Of a stretch of 36,089 bases of DNA, positions 16,980-28,294 are shown one piece after another. Each line of letters starts with the position of its first letter. Position 1 is the first letter of the stretch. This DNA is from an uncultured bacterium (lineage in GTDB: Bacteria; CALINM01): positions 1 to 36,089 of the forward strand of contig CALINM010000239.1 of NCBI GenBank assembly GCA_938045315.1, given 5' to 3'. The notes under the pieces were generated by a model that saw only the letters and a list, made by a program, of their open reading frames with translations, did no database searches and had not been told where the DNA came from. A program made the translations under genes and the position numbers.

Positions 16980-18155
16980 ATGAGTTTAGCAGAGTTTTTT
17001 TTAAATGAGGATCAAAAGTATATAAAGAATTTAGCAAAAAAGATAGCAAAAGAACAAATTCTACCTGTAAGAGCTCATCTGGACGAAAATAATGAGTTCC
17101 CTACAGAAATTTTAAAACATATTGCTCAGGCAGGGCTTTTTGGTATTTATATCCCCGAAGAATATGGTGGTTTGGGTTATGGTTCCTTTGAAAATTGTTT
17201 AGCTATAGAAGAACTAAGCTGGGGGTGTTTAGGAGTATCAGTTAGTTTTGCAGCAAGTGGTCTGGGGTCGTATCCCATATTGCTTTTTGGGACGGAAGAG
17301 CAGAAGAAAAGATATCTCCCAGATATAGCTAAGGGAACAAAATTAGCTGCCTTTGGCTTGACAGAGGCAAGCGCAGGGTCTGATGCAGGTGGCATTGAAA
17401 CTACAGCAGTTAAGGATGGGGATTATTACATCATAAATGGTACAAAACAGTGGATAACAAATGGTGGTGAAGCAGATGTTTATACAGTAATAGCAATGAC
17501 AAATAAAGCAAAGGGGCCAAGAGGGGCTTCAGCATTTATAGTAGAGAAGGGGACACCGGGTTTTACTTTTGGTAAAAAAGAAAACAAATTGGGGATTAGA
17601 GCGTCTGCAACAAGAGAGCTCATTTTTCAAGATTGTAGAGTTCATAAGGATAACTTAATTGGCGGTCGAGAAGGTATAGGATTTATCGTTGCAATGAAGA
17701 CCTTTGATATGACAAGACCGGGAATTGGAGCACAGGCAATTGGTGTTGCTCAGGCAGCTCTTGATGTAGCATGTGATTATGCAAGGGAAAGACACCAATT
17801 TGGAAAACCAATAATTTCTTTTCAGGCAATACAGCACATGTTAGCAGACATGGCAACCCAGTTAGAAGCTGCAAGAGCACTTGTATATCAGGTAGCAAAG
17901 TATATTGATGCTGGTGGTAAGGATTTTTCTAAATATTCTGCCATGGCTAAGGTTTTTCCATCTGATATGGCTGTTAAGGTTGCATTAGATGCCATACAAG
18001 TACTTGGTGGATATGGATATATGAAAGAATATCCTGTTGAGAAGATGTTAAGAGATGCTAAGATACTTCAGATTTATGAGGGGACCAATCAGATTCAAAG
18101 AAATGTCATTGGGCAAGAACTAATCAAAGAATATGCCAGTAAAAGGGAAAAATAA
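16980..18155 (+). CDS. Acyl-CoA dehydrogenase family protein
   Basis: 'FGLTEASAGSDAGG', 'WITNGGEADVYTVIA', 'RERHQFGKPI', 'VLGGYGYMKEYPVEKMLRDAKILQIYEGTNQIQRNVI'; catalytic-type Glu in IYEGT. Confidence 0.94.
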   Translation: MSLAEFFLNEDQKYIKNLAKKIAKEQILPVRAHLDENNEFPTEILKHIAQAGLFGIYIPEEYGGLGYGSFENCLAIEELSWGCLGVSVSFAASGLGSYPILLFGTEEQKKRYLPDIAKGTKLAAFGLTEASAGSDAGGIETTAVKDGDYYIINGTKQWITNGGEADVYTVIAMTNKAKGPRGASAFIVEKGTPGFTFGKKENKLGIRASATRELIFQDCRVHKDNLIGGREGIGFIVAMKTFDMTRPGIGAQAIGVAQAALDVACDYARERHQFGKPIISFQAIQHMLADMATQLEAARALVYQVAKYIDAGGKDFSKYSAMAKVFPSDMAVKVALDAIQVLGGYGYMKEYPVEKMLRDAKILQIYEGTNQIQRNVIGQELIKEYASKREK

Positions 18156-18158
18156 ATT

Positions 18159-19115
18159 ATGGTAAAAAGAAAGTTTGCCTTTATTTTTCCTGGGCAGGGA
18201 TCTCAATATGTTGGGATGGGTAGAAAGCTTTATGAGGCCCATCCTGAAATTAAAGCAATCTTTGAAATGGCTGATGATATACTTGGTTTTAAAATATCCG
18301 ATTTGTGTTTTAATGGTCCAGAAGATAAATTAAGACTCACTGAAAATACACAGCCCGCTATTTTACTTGTGAGCATTGCAGCATACAGTTATATGGAAAT
18401 GAGAAGCAACATAATAACCAAAGCCGATTTTTTAAGCGGTCATAGTTTGGGTGAATATTCAGCTCTAGTAGTTAGTGGAAGTCTAAAATTAGAAGATGCT
18501 TTAAAGCTTGTTAGAGCTCGTGGTAAATACATGCAGGAAGCAGTACCAGTGGGTGAAGGGGCAATGGCAGCGATACTTGGAGCTGATGATAGTCTGGTTG
18601 AAGATGTTTGTTTAGAAGTGACCAAAAAATGGGGATATGTGGCACCAGCAAATTTTAATTCACCAGGACAAATAGTTATATCCGGTAAAATTGAAGCAGT
18701 AAATAAAGCCATAGAACTGTTAAAAGCAAAGGGCGTTAAAAGGGCTGTTTTACTCCCTGTTAGTGCTCCATTTCATAGCGAATTGATGGTTGATGCAGGA
18801 AAACGTCTTCACAATGACTTTAATGAAATAAACATTAAAGCTATGACCATCCCTGTGGTATCTAATGTCACAGGCAAACCATATGAAAACGAAGAGAGTA
18901 TAAAAAAACTACTAATAGACCAGATTACAAAACCCGTTAGATGGGTTGATTGTGTAAAATATATGTATTCTAATGGCGTTAGAGATTTTATTGAAATTGG
19001 TCCCGGGAAGGTTCTTTCTGGTTTAGTAAAAAGAATTTGTGAAGATGTTAATGTTTATGCACTGGAACATCCCTCTGAAATTGATATTTTTTTAGAAAAT
19101 TTGAAACAGGAGTAG
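18159..19115 (+). CDS. fabD: Malonyl-CoA:ACP transacylase
   Basis: 'FIFPGQGSQYVGMGRKLYE', 'SGHSLGEYSALVVSG', 'APFHSELM', 'IEIGPGKVLSGLVKRI'. Confidence 0.97.
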   Translation: MVKRKFAFIFPGQGSQYVGMGRKLYEAHPEIKAIFEMADDILGFKISDLCFNGPEDKLRLTENTQPAILLVSIAAYSYMEMRSNIITKADFLSGHSLGEYSALVVSGSLKLEDALKLVRARGKYMQEAVPVGEGAMAAILGADDSLVEDVCLEVTKKWGYVAPANFNSPGQIVISGKIEAVNKAIELLKAKGVKRAVLLPVSAPFHSELMVDAGKRLHNDFNEINIKAMTIPVVSNVTGKPYENEESIKKLLIDQITKPVRWVDCVKYMYSNGVRDFIEIGPGKVLSGLVKRICEDVNVYALEHPSEIDIFLENLKQE

Positions 19116-19120
19116 CAATA

Positions 19121-19867
19121 ATGCTGGATTTAAAAGAAAAAGTGGTTTTTGTAACAGGTGGTTCCCAGGGTATTGGTGCTTCAATAGTTAAGGCTTTTTA
19201 CAAGTATGGATCCAGAGTTTATTTTTGTGGCAGGAGTGAGGAAAAGTTAATTAGTCTATGTAAAGAATTAAGTGAAATTGGTAATGGGAATTGTGGTTAT
19301 TTTATTGGAGATGTTAAAGATTATAAAAAAATAGAAGAAATGCTTGATAAACTAATCAAACACGAAGGGAGAATTGATATTCTCGTTAATAATGCGGGAA
19401 TAACAAGGGATAATATCATTCTTCGCATGAAAGAAGAAGAATGGGATGAGGTTATAAACACGAACTTAAAAGGGGCTTTTTTCTTTACAAAAGTGGCTCT
19501 AAAGTATATGATAAAACAAAAAAGCGGAAAGATAATTAATATATCTTCAGTGGTAGGTAGCATGGGTAATCCAGGGCAGGGAAATTATTGTGCATCTAAA
19601 GCTGGGATAGAAGGTTTTACAAGGGCAATAGCAAGGGAAGTTGCATCAAGGGGGATTACAGTTAATGCAGTTGCACCGGGTTACATTGTAACACCTATGA
19701 CAGAAAAATTACCTGAAGAAGTTAAAAATAATCTCATGAATATGATACCTTTGGGAAGGTTGGGCAAGCCAGAGGATATTGCTAATGCGGTATTATTTTT
19801 AGCATCATGTATGGCTGATTATATAACTGGACAGGTTCTCCATGTAAATGGTGGAATGTACATGTAA
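19121..19867 (+). CDS. fabG: 3-oxoacyl-ACP reductase
   Basis: 'VTGGSQGIGASI', 'LVNNAGITRDN', 'NYCASKAGIEGFTRAIAREVASRGITVNAVAPGYI'. Confidence 0.96.
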   Translation: MLDLKEKVVFVTGGSQGIGASIVKAFYKYGSRVYFCGRSEEKLISLCKELSEIGNGNCGYFIGDVKDYKKIEEMLDKLIKHEGRIDILVNNAGITRDNIILRMKEEEWDEVINTNLKGAFFFTKVALKYMIKQKSGKIINISSVVGSMGNPGQGNYCASKAGIEGFTRAIAREVASRGITVNAVAPGYIVTPMTEKLPEEVKNNLMNMIPLGRLGKPEDIANAVLFLASCMADYITGQVLHVNGGMYM

Positions 19868-19888
19868 AAAAATATAGGAGGTGATTAA

Positions 19889-20131
19889 ATGACATCAGCA
19901 GAAATCGAAAAGAAAGTAAAAGAAATTATAGTTCAACAGCTAAATGTGAATGAGGATGAGGTAAAGTTAGAAGCTTCATTCATTGAAGATTTAGGAGCTG
20001 ATTCACTGGATACTGTTGAGTTAGTGATGGCTTTCGAAGAGCAGTTTGGGTTAGAAATCCCCGATGAGGATGCTGAAAAAATAAGAACTGTAAAAGATGC
20101 AGTTGATTATATTGCAGCAAAATTAGCCTAA
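19889..20131 (+). CDS. acpP: Acyl carrier protein
   Basis: '[45 protein letters not shown]'. Confidence 0.98.
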   Translation: MTSAEIEKKVKEIIVQQLNVNEDEVKLEASFIEDLGADSLDTVELVMAFEEQFGLEIPDEDAEKIRTVKDAVDYIAAKLA

Positions 20132-20136
20132 AATAA

Positions 20137-20164
20137 AAAAAGGGGGATTATAATCCCCCTTTTT
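20137..20164 (+). terminator. Perfect 28-bp palindrome with 3' T-run between acpP and fabF (bidirectional terminator or attenuator)
   Basis: AAAAAGGGGGATTA|TAATCCCCCTTTTT; 6 bp after the acpP stop, 16 bp before the fabF ATG. Confidence 0.85.
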
Positions 20165-20180
20165 AATAAGAGGGTAAACT

Positions 20181-21416
20181 ATGAGAAGAGTAGTAGTTAC
20201 CGGTGTTGGCATGGTATCGCCCTGTGGAAATAGCTTAAAAGAAAATTGGGATAATATAATTAATGGGCGTTCAGGTATAGGATTAATAACAAGATTTGAT
20301 ACAAAAGATTTTCCTGCAAAAATTGCAGGTCAGGTAAAGGGATTAAATCCTGAAGATTATGTGGATAAAAAGGATGCAAGAAGATTGGATTTATTTTTAA
20401 TTTATGCTCTTGCTTCTGCAAAAATGGCAATGGAAGATAGCGGACTTGTAATAAACGAAGAGAACGCTGAAAAAGTAGGAGTTATGGTAGGTGCAGGGCT
20501 CGGTGGATTGTTAACAATAGAAAAATACCACCAGGCACTTCTTGAAGGTGGTCCCAAAAAAGTATCTCCCTTTTTTATACCCTATAGCATAGTAAATATG
20601 GCTCCAGGATTAATTTCTATGGAATATGGTGCAAAGGGCCCAAATCTTTCAGTAGTTACTGCTTGTGCTACATCTACTCACTGCATAGGTGAAGCCTTTG
20701 AATGCATTTTAAGGGGTGATGCAGATGCTATGATTGCAGGTGGTGCTGAGGCAACAATAACACCTCTGGCGATTGCTGGTTTTTGTTCAATGAAAGCTTT
20801 ATCTACAAGAAATGATGAACCTACAAAGGCTAGTAGACCCTTTGATAAAGATAGAGATGGATTTGTTATGGGTGAAGGAGCTGCAATTTTAGTCCTCGAA
20901 GAATTGGAGCACGCAAAAAAAAGAGGGGCAAATATTTATGGTGAAATAATTGGTTTTGGTCTCACTTCGGATGCTTATCATATGACTGCACCATCACCTG
21001 AAGGGGAAGGTGCATATCGTTGTATGAAAATGGCATTAAATGATGCAGGTTTATCACCTGATAAAATTGATTATATCAATGCTCATGGAACATCAACATA
21101 TTACAATGATTTATTTGAAACAATAGCTATAAAGAAACTATTTGGTGAAAGGGCATATAAGATACCAATCAGTTCAACAAAGTCTATGACGGGACATTTA
21201 TTAGGTGCAGCAGGCGCTGTAGAGGCTGCATATACATTGATGGCTTTAAAAACATCTATAATACCACCCACAATTAATTATGAGACATGTGATGGAGAGT
21301 GTGATCTTGATTATGTTCCCAATACAGCAAGGGAACAAAAGGTTACGTATGCTCTGTCAAATTCTTTTGGATTTGGTGGTACTAATGCGACCTTAGTTTT
21401 TAAAAGATTCGAATAG
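20181..21416 (+). CDS. fabF: 3-oxoacyl-ACP synthase II
   Basis: '[17 protein letters not shown]', '[16 protein letters not shown]', '[11 protein letters not shown]', '[17 protein letters not shown]', '[17 protein letters not shown]'. Confidence 0.97.
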   Translation: MRRVVVTGVGMVSPCGNSLKENWDNIINGRSGIGLITRFDTKDFPAKIAGQVKGLNPEDYVDKKDARRLDLFLIYALASAKMAMEDSGLVINEENAEKVGVMVGAGLGGLLTIEKYHQALLEGGPKKVSPFFIPYSIVNMAPGLISMEYGAKGPNLSVVTACATSTHCIGEAFECILRGDADAMIAGGAEATITPLAIAGFCSMKALSTRNDEPTKASRPFDKDRDGFVMGEGAAILVLEELEHAKKRGANIYGEIIGFGLTSDAYHMTAPSPEGEGAYRCMKMALNDAGLSPDKIDYINAHGTSTYYNDLFETIAIKKLFGERAYKIPISSTKSMTGHLLGAAGAVEAAYTLMALKTSIIPPTINYETCDGECDLDYVPNTAREQKVTYALSNSFGFGGTNATLVFKRFE

Positions 21417-21424
21417 AGGAAAAT

Positions 21425-23137
21425 ATGAGGATATGTATCGGAAGTGATCATAGGGGTGTTAATGTAAAAACTCATTTGAGTGGTTTTTTAAGAGATAGGG
21501 GTTTTGTTGTGGATGATATGGGTACATATAATGGTAATGGTTCTGTTGATTATCCTGATTTTGCTGTTAAAGTGGCTGGTGCGGTAAGTAGTGGTAAAGC
21601 AGATTATGGTATTCTCATATGTGGAACTGGTATTGGTATGTCAATTGTGGCTAATAAATTCATAGGTATCAGGGCAGCGCTAGTTCATGATTCAGAAACT
21701 GCCCGTTATGCTAAAGAACATAACAATGCTAACATACTTGTTATCGGTGGTAATCTAATTGATGAAAAGAGTGCTGAAGAAATAGTAAATGTATGGTTGT
21801 ATAGCAAGTTTGAAGGTGGGCGACACCAAAAGAGAATTGAGAAAATACTTGAATTGGAAGAGAGTATTAAGACCAGGTACAATGTTGTAGATATAATAGG
21901 CAAAGAAGATCCTTTCCTTGCATCTTTAATAGATAGGGAATTAAAAAGACAACAGGAGACACTTGTTCTTATAGCTTCTGAAAATCTTGCAAGTAAAGCT
22001 GTCCTGGCTGCACAGGGTAGTGTTTTTACAAATAAATACGCTGAAGGTTATCCTAAAAAAAGGTATTATGGTGGTTGTGAAGTGTGTGATGAAATAGAGA
22101 GTATAGCTATTGAAAGGGCAAAAATGCTTTTTGGTGCTGATCATGCAAATGTTCAACCCATATCTGGTTCTGCAGCAAATTTAGCAGCATATTTTTCAAT
22201 CATAAATCCTGGTGATACAATTTTAGCTATGAAATTGGCCCATGGGGGGCATTTGACACATGGTGCCCCAGTTAGTGTAACAGGTAAAATCTTTAATGTC
22301 ATCAGTTATGGCGTGAGAAAAGAAGATGGGTTAATTGATTATGATGAAGTGGAGATGTTAGCAAGAAAACATAAACCTAGGCTTATTGTTGCTGGAGCGA
22401 GTTCATATTCAAGAATTATTGATTTTAAAAGATTTAAAGAGATTGCTGATGCTGTAGGAGCATATTTCATGGTTGATATGGCTCATATAGCCGGGCTCGT
22501 TGCTGCAGGTGTTCACCCTTCACCTATTCCATATGCAGACATTGTGACAAGCACAACTCACAAAACTTTGAGAGGGCCAAGGGGTGGTTTTATACTTTGT
22601 AAAGAAGAGTTCAAAGAAAAAATTGATAAAGCTGTTTTTCCTGGATTACAGGGTGGTCCACTTATGCATACTATTGTAGCAAAAGCTGTAGCTTTTAAAG
22701 AGGCTATGAGTGAGGAATTTAAAAGCTATCAAAGACAGGTAGTGAGAAATGCTCAATCCATGGTAGATGTTTTTCATAAAGAGGGATTTAAGGTTGTATC
22801 TGGTGGTACTGATAATCATATGTTTCTCCTTGATTTATCATCTCTGAATATTACAGGGAAAGATGTTGAGACACTTCTTGAGTCAATAAATATTGTTGTA
22901 AATAAAAATGCTATTCCCTTTGACCAAAAACCACCAACTCAAACATCAGGTATTAGAATTGGGACACCCTTTATGACAAGTAGAGGGATGAAGGAAGAAC
23001 AAGCCAGGGAAGTTGCAGCTATAATATCTGATGCGATAAAAAATCATATAAATAAGGATTATTTAAGTAGCCTTAGAGAAAGAATAGTAGCCCTTTGCTG
23101 CAGATTTCCTGTATATGGGGAAACTTTTAAGTGCTAA
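21425..23137 (+). CDS. rpiB-glyA: Bifunctional fusion: ribose-5-phosphate isomerase B (N-term) and serine hydroxymethyltransferase (C-term)
   Basis: N-term '[12 protein letters not shown]...[28 protein letters not shown]'; C-term '[38 protein letters not shown]...[16 protein letters not shown]'. One uninterrupted 570-aa frame. Confidence 0.93.
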   Translation: MRICIGSDHRGVNVKTHLSGFLRDRGFVVDDMGTYNGNGSVDYPDFAVKVAGAVSSGKADYGILICGTGIGMSIVANKFIGIRAALVHDSETARYAKEHNNANILVIGGNLIDEKSAEEIVNVWLYSKFEGGRHQKRIEKILELEESIKTRYNVVDIIGKEDPFLASLIDRELKRQQETLVLIASENLASKAVLAAQGSVFTNKYAEGYPKKRYYGGCEVCDEIESIAIERAKMLFGADHANVQPISGSAANLAAYFSIINPGDTILAMKLAHGGHLTHGAPVSVTGKIFNVISYGVRKEDGLIDYDEVEMLARKHKPRLIVAGASSYSRIIDFKRFKEIADAVGAYFMVDMAHIAGLVAAGVHPSPIPYADIVTSTTHKTLRGPRGGFILCKEEFKEKIDKAVFPGLQGGPLMHTIVAKAVAFKEAMSEEFKSYQRQVVRNAQSMVDVFHKEGFKVVSGGTDNHMFLLDLSSLNITGKDVETLLESINIVVNKNAIPFDQKPPTQTSGIRIGTPFMTSRGMKEEQAREVAAIISDAIKNHINKDYLSSLRERIVALCCRFPVYGETFKC

Positions 23138-23571
23138 GACCTTCATGGGATGAATATTTTTTAGAAATAGCTAAAATTGTTGCTAAAAGGTCTACCTGTT
23201 TAAGAAGGCATGTGGGTGCTATTCTTGTTAAAGATAAAAGAATACTTGCAACGGGATATAATGGAGCACCTTCTAATATAAGACATTGTTTAGATGTGGG
23301 ATGTATAAGGGAGAGAAAAAATATTCCTTCGGGTGAAAGACATGAACTATGTAGAGGGATTCATGCAGAGCAAAACCTTATAATTCAAGCTGCCTATCAT
23401 GGAGTACCCATATCTAATTCAATCCTTTATTGCACGAACTTTCCTTGTTCGATCTGCGCTAAGATGGTCATTAATGCAGGTATTGTGAGAATAGTTTATC
23501 TCGAAGGTTATCCCGATCCCCTTTCAGAAGAACTCATAAAAGAAGCAGGTATTCAGGTTGAAAAAAAATGA
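23131..23571 (+). CDS. Deoxycytidylate deaminase family (ComEB/dCMP deaminase)
   Basis: '[25 protein letters not shown]', '[11 protein letters not shown]', '[18 protein letters not shown]'. GTG start overlapping the glyA stop. Confidence 0.92.
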   Translation: MLRPSWDEYFLEIAKIVAKRSTCLRRHVGAILVKDKRILATGYNGAPSNIRHCLDVGCIRERKNIPSGERHELCRGIHAEQNLIIQAAYHGVPISNSILYCTNFPCSICAKMVINAGIVRIVYLEGYPDPLSEELIKEAGIQVEKK

Positions 23572-24032
23572 GATGTCCTTTTTGTGGATTTGAAGAAGAT
23601 AAGGTTTTGGATTCTCGTGCAAGCAAGGACAAAACAGAGATTAGAAGAAGAAGGCAATGCATTAAGTGTGGAAGACGATTTTCTACCAGAGAAACTATCG
23701 TATTAAGTTTCCCAGCAGTAATTAAAAAAAACGGTACCAGAGAACCCTTTGATTCAGAAAAGATTAGAAATGGGATTAAAAAAGCCTGTGAGAAAAGGCC
23801 AATTGGGATGGAGCAGATCAATGATATGGTTAAGAGAATAGAACAGTATTGTATAGAATATGGTGAAAACGAAATTCCTTCGTCTGTTATAGGTGAATTT
23901 GTAATGGAAGAATTAAAGAATATTGACCATGTTGCATATGTTAGATTTGCTTCTGTATATAAGGAATTTAAAGACCCTGCACAATTTATGGAAGCTTTAA
24001 AACAGCTAAAGAATCATAAAAAGATAAAATGA
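23568..24032 (+). CDS. nrdR: Transcriptional repressor NrdR
   Basis: '[42 protein letters not shown]' zinc ribbon plus ATP-cone. Confidence 0.97.
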   Translation: MRCPFCGFEEDKVLDSRASKDKTEIRRRRQCIKCGRRFSTRETIVLSFPAVIKKNGTREPFDSEKIRNGIKKACEKRPIGMEQINDMVKRIEQYCIEYGENEIPSSVIGEFVMEELKNIDHVAYVRFASVYKEFKDPAQFMEALKQLKNHKKIK

Positions 24033-25102
24033 AAAAATCTCACGAATTTTACATGAATAAAGCCTATCAGCTCGCCAGGAGAGGATTAGGATTAGTTTCC
24101 CCAAATCCATGTGTTGGTGCCATATTAGTGGATAAAGAGGGAAATATAATATCCATGGGGTATCACAAATATTTCGGTGGGCCTCATGCTGAGGTCGAAG
24201 CTTTAAGAAATTTAGATAAAAAAATACTTAAAGATGCTACACTGTATGTAACTTTAGAGCCTTGCTGTCACTACGGCAAAACACCACCGTGTACTGAATT
24301 AATTGTTAGTAGAGGAATTAGGAAGGTAGTTGTAGGTGTTGAAGACAAAAATCCTTTGGTGATGGGCAAGGGTGTAAGAAGATTAAGGGAAGCGGGTATA
24401 AATGTTGTTGTGGGCGTTATGCAAGAAAAGCTGGAAGAATTTTACAAACCTTTTTTCAAATATATAACCCTAAAACAACCTTATATTACACTTAAAGTGG
24501 CGCAAAGTTTAGATGGTAAAAATAGTGTAAAGGAGGGTAACAAATATCTTGTTTCAGAAGAAACTTTAAAATATGTACATAAGTTAAGATTTTATTCTGA
24601 CGCAATAATGGTTGGAATAAATACTGTTTTGAAAGATAATCCAAGACTAGATATTAGATATGGTAGAAAAAAACCCCTTTTAAAAGTTGTTCTTGATACA
24701 CACGGAAAAATACCAATTAATTCCAATATTTTCATGACAAATGGAAATGTTATTATTTACACCACAAACATAAGAAAGAAAAAAGAGCATGACAATGAAG
24801 AAGTTGTATATATCGGTAAAAAAGGAGAATATTGCAATATTCAAGAAGTTTTATGTGACCTTGGTAAAAGGGGAATTCAAAATCTACTTGTGGAAGGTGG
24901 TGGTACATTGTCGTATGAACTGTTAAAAGATAAACTAGTAGACAAATTAATTCTCATATTAAGCCCCTATATTATTGGTGGTAAAAATTATCTGTCATTT
25001 AGTGGTGAAGGATTTACGAGTCTTGATAAGTCAATCTTTCTTAACAACTACTTCATTAAGAAAATTGGTAGAGACATACTAATAACAGCAAATTTACTTT
25101 AA
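24029..25102 (+). CDS. ribD: Bifunctional riboflavin biosynthesis deaminase/reductase RibD
   Basis: 'GLVSPNPCVGAILVD', 'GGPHAEVEAL', 'TLEPCCHYGKTPPCTELI', 'PYITLKVAQSLDGK'. Confidence 0.96.
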   Translation: MKKSHEFYMNKAYQLARRGLGLVSPNPCVGAILVDKEGNIISMGYHKYFGGPHAEVEALRNLDKKILKDATLYVTLEPCCHYGKTPPCTELIVSRGIRKVVVGVEDKNPLVMGKGVRRLREAGINVVVGVMQEKLEEFYKPFFKYITLKQPYITLKVAQSLDGKNSVKEGNKYLVSEETLKYVHKLRFYSDAIMVGINTVLKDNPRLDIRYGRKKPLLKVVLDTHGKIPINSNIFMTNGNVIIYTTNIRKKKEHDNEEVVYIGKKGEYCNIQEVLCDLGKRGIQNLLVEGGGTLSYELLKDKLVDKLILILSPYIIGGKNYLSFSGEGFTSLDKSIFLNNYFIKKIGRDILITANLL

Positions 25103-25139
25103 ACTTGTTTTTATAATTCTTACATTTTATTATGTTAAT

Positions 25140-25799
25140 ATGTTTACAGGAATAATAGAAGATAGGGGTATAATTTCTGATGTTTATTTTAGTGGAAGTT
25201 ATGCAAGGATTAGTGTAAAAACAAAAGTTGTATCAGAGGGAGTTAATATAGGTGATAGTATTGCTGTAAATGGTATATGTCTTACTGTAACAGATTTAAC
25301 AAAAGATTCTTTTTTTGCTGATATTTCAGAAGAGACGTTAAAAGTAACCACAGCAAAAAGCTTCAAAAAAAGTCAAATTGTTAACATCGAGAGAGCAGTT
25401 AGGCTAAGTGACAGATTATCGGGACATATAGTGACCGGGCATATAGATACATGTGGGATTATCAATGAAAAAAAAGGAGACAGAAACTTCTGTGTTTTTT
25501 CAATTAGTATTGATAAACCAGAAATGCTTAAATATGTTATACACAAGGGCTCTATAGCTATAGATGGAATAAGTTTAACTGTTAATGAAATTTTTAAAAA
25601 TTACATAAGGTTAAATATTATACCCCATACCTTGGAGAAAACTAATCTGGAGTTTTTAAAAGTGGGTGATAGAGTAAACATCGAATTTGATATAATTGGT
25701 AAATACATTGAAAGGTTAATTAATTACAGAGAAAATTTAAAAGATATTACAGAAGAGTTTCTGATTAAATCTGGATTTGGTGGAGGGATTACAAAATGA
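25140..25799 (+). CDS. ribE: Riboflavin synthase alpha subunit
   Basis: '[12 protein letters not shown]', '[11 protein letters not shown]', '[14 protein letters not shown]', '[11 protein letters not shown]' duplicated lumazine-binding domain. Confidence 0.96.
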   Translation: MFTGIIEDRGIISDVYFSGSYARISVKTKVVSEGVNIGDSIAVNGICLTVTDLTKDSFFADISEETLKVTTAKSFKKSQIVNIERAVRLSDRLSGHIVTGHIDTCGIINEKKGDRNFCVFSISIDKPEMLKYVIHKGSIAIDGISLTVNEIFKNYIRLNIIPHTLEKTNLEFLKVGDRVNIEFDIIGKYIERLINYRENLKDITEEFLIKSGFGGGITK

Positions 25800-26998
25800 T
25801 AAGAGAAAAGATTGGCAAAATACTCGATCATTTTAAAGAAGGTGGCATGATTATACTTGTTGATGATGAAGATAGAGAAAATGAAGGTGATTTAGCAGTA
25901 GCGGCTGAGAAGGTCACACCAGAAATTATTAATTTTATGGCTACTTATGGAAGGGGACTTATATGTTTAGCCCTTGATGAAAGCATAGTAAAGCAATTAG
26001 ATCTCCCCATGATGGTAACAAGAAATACTTCTCGTTTTGGAACGGCTTTTACTGTATCTATTGAAGCTAAAAAAGGTGTTACAACAGGTATATCTGCCCA
26101 TGATAGAGCAACAACAATACTTACCGCGGTGAATCCCAATGCTACACCCGATGATATTGTAACACCTGGACATGTTTTTCCTCTCAAAGCAAGAAAAGGT
26201 GGGGTATTGGTTAGAGCAGGACAGACAGAAGGTTCTGTAGATTTAGCAAGATTGGCTGGGCTCAGGCCAGCAGCTGTAATTTGTGAGATTATGAAAGATG
26301 ATGGCACCATGGCAAGAATGCCAGATTTAGAAAAATTTTCAGAAAAGTTCAATATACCCATCGTTACAATCGCTGACATCATAGAATATAGAATGAGGAC
26401 GGAAAAACTTGTGAGAAAAATTGCTGAAGCTGAACTTCCCACAGCTTTTGGTGAATTTAAGATAATAATTTATGAAAATGACATAGAGCCAGGGGAACAG
26501 GTAGTTTTAAAAAAAGGTGAATTTAGCCCCGATGATGAAGTTTTGGTTAGGGTACATTCTGAATGTCTTACTGGCGACGTTCTTCATTCTTTAAGGTGTG
26601 ATTGTGGTGCCCAGTTACATAAAGCTATGGAGATGATTGAAAAAGAAGGCAAGGGCGTAATTTTATATTTACCTCAAGAAGGAAGGGGCATCGGTCTTTT
26701 AAATAAAATAAAAGCCTATGCTCTTCAAGATCAGGGTAAAGATACAGTTGAAGCAAATGAAGCATTAGGATTTAAAGCAGATTTACGTGATTATGGCATA
26801 GGAGCCCAGATACTTCTTGATCTTGGAATAAGAAAGATCAGGCTTATGACAAATAATCCCAAAAAGATAAGAGGACTGGAAGGATATCATTTAAAAATTG
26901 TTGAAAGAGTTCCAATAGAGATACCACCAAACAGGTTTAGTGAGAATTATTTAAAGACAAAAAAAGAAAAAATGGGTCATTTAATAGAAAATATTTAA
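25796..26998 (+). CDS. ribBA: 3,4-DHBP synthase / GTP cyclohydrolase II
   Basis: '[21 protein letters not shown]', '[21 protein letters not shown]', '[20 protein letters not shown]'. Confidence 0.97.
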   Translation: MIREKIGKILDHFKEGGMIILVDDEDRENEGDLAVAAEKVTPEIINFMATYGRGLICLALDESIVKQLDLPMMVTRNTSRFGTAFTVSIEAKKGVTTGISAHDRATTILTAVNPNATPDDIVTPGHVFPLKARKGGVLVRAGQTEGSVDLARLAGLRPAAVICEIMKDDGTMARMPDLEKFSEKFNIPIVTIADIIEYRMRTEKLVRKIAEAELPTAFGEFKIIIYENDIEPGEQVVLKKGEFSPDDEVLVRVHSECLTGDVLHSLRCDCGAQLHKAMEMIEKEGKGVILYLPQEGRGIGLLNKIKAYALQDQGKDTVEANEALGFKADLRDYGIGAQILLDLGIRKIRLMTNNPKKIRGLEGYHLKIVERVPIEIPPNRFSENYLKTKKEKMGHLIENI

Positions 26999-27010
26999 AA
27001 GGAGTTAAAA

Positions 27011-27472
27011 ATGAAAATTTTGGAAGGTAAATTTGAAGGGAAAGGCCTAAAAATTGCAATTATTGTAAGCAGGTTTAACAGTTTTATAACAGAGCAACTT
27101 TTAGCAGGAGCATTGGATTGTCTTAAAAGAAATGGTGTGGAAGATAATAATATAACAGTTGTTAAAGTACCTGGTGCATACGAAATTCCTGTAGTTTGTA
27201 AAAAAATGGCTGAAAGTAACTTTGATGCAGTCATAGCTTTAGGTGCAGTAATAAGGGGGAACACACCTCACTTTGATTATGTAGCCGCAGAAGTTTCTAA
27301 AGGAGTAGCTCAGGTGGGCCTGGAAACAGGTAAACCAATTATTTTTGGTGTATTAACCACAGATACTATTGAGCAGGCAATTGAAAGAGCAGGTACAAAA
27401 GCGGGTAATAAGGGTTTTGAAGCAGCTCAAAGTGCAATTGAAATGGCAACATTAATGAGGTCTCTTAAATAA
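27011..27472 (+). CDS. ribH: 6,7-dimethyl-8-ribityllumazine synthase
   Basis: '[14 protein letters not shown]', '[10 protein letters not shown]', '[17 protein letters not shown]', '[27 protein letters not shown]'. Confidence 0.97.
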   Translation: MKILEGKFEGKGLKIAIIVSRFNSFITEQLLAGALDCLKRNGVEDNNITVVKVPGAYEIPVVCKKMAESNFDAVIALGAVIRGNTPHFDYVAAEVSKGVAQVGLETGKPIIFGVLTTDTIEQAIERAGTKAGNKGFEAAQSAIEMATLMRSLK

Positions 27473-27891
27473 TGGGATTGAGAAGAAGAGCGAGAGAAGC
27501 AGCTTTAAAAATTCTTTATCAAATTGAGATGTCTGGATATAACCCGGAAGAATGTATGGATTCCTATTGGAGTACCCTGGGTGATAGTCAAGAAATAAGG
27601 GAATTTACTAATTTTTTAGTTCGAGGAGTTAGTGATTTTTTAACATCAATAGATGAAAAGATAAAAAAATCATCCATTAACTGGAGAATTGATAGAATAC
27701 ATAAAGTTGATTTAAGCATTTTAAGGCTTGCCGTATTTGAAATGTTTTATACACAAGAAACTCCTTACAGGGTGGTTATAAATGAAGCCATTGAATTGGC
27801 AAAAAAATATGGCACAGATAATTCACCATCTTTTATAAATGGTATATTAAATAATATTGCACAAACGCTTGTAAACAATGAAGAATCATAG
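27472..27891 (+). CDS. nusB: Transcription antitermination factor NusB
   Basis: 'RRRAREAALKILYQIEM...VDLSILRLAVFEMFY...PYRVVINEAIELAKKYGTDNSPSFINGILNNI'. Confidence 0.96.
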   Translation: MGLRRRAREAALKILYQIEMSGYNPEECMDSYWSTLGDSQEIREFTNFLVRGVSDFLTSIDEKIKKSSINWRIDRIHKVDLSILRLAVFEMFYTQETPYRVVINEAIELAKKYGTDNSPSFINGILNNIAQTLVNNEES

Positions 27892-28294
27892 TGAAATCCC
27901 CAAAAAATATAAATTACTCATGTGGAACTATCCTCTGATTATTATACCTTTAGTCAACGAACTGCCTTTACAAGGTATAACAGGTTTAATAGATTGGTGG
28001 ATGGGAGGAGAGCTGACACATATAATTAAGGATGGAAAATTTAAATGTAATTATGGGGAACAATTGCTATTCTTTTCCGATCGTCTAAGAGTTAATAAGA
28101 ATTTTTTACTTTTTGGTCTTGGAAATCACAATTTATTAGAAAAAAGTGCTCTGGAAAAATTTTCTGAGGATTTAAGAGGTGGTATAAGATCCCTTAAAGT
28201 AAAAAGTTTTGCACTTTTGTTAAATTATAATGGTATAGATGAGCAGCTTTTAAGCAGATTTTTTAAAGAGTTTGCGATAGATATTTATACTTAA
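27878..28294 (+). CDS. Peptidase M17 N-terminal (macro-like) domain protein lacking the peptidase domain
   Basis: 'LPLQGITGLIDWWMGGELTHIIKDGKFKCNYGEQLLFFSDRLRVNKNFLLFGLG' resembles stand-alone M17-N domains. Confidence 0.6.
   Translation: MKNHSEIPKKYKLLMWNYPLIIIPLVNELPLQGITGLIDWWMGGELTHIIKDGKFKCNYGEQLLFFSDRLRVNKNFLLFGLGNHNLLEKSALEKFSEDLRGGIRSLKVKSFALLLNYNGIDEQLLSRFFKEFAIDIYT

Noticed and set aside
25103-25139. Possible FMN riboswitch before ribE
   Set aside because: The gap is only 37 bp, with no conserved riboswitch segments visible; no space upstream of ribD either.
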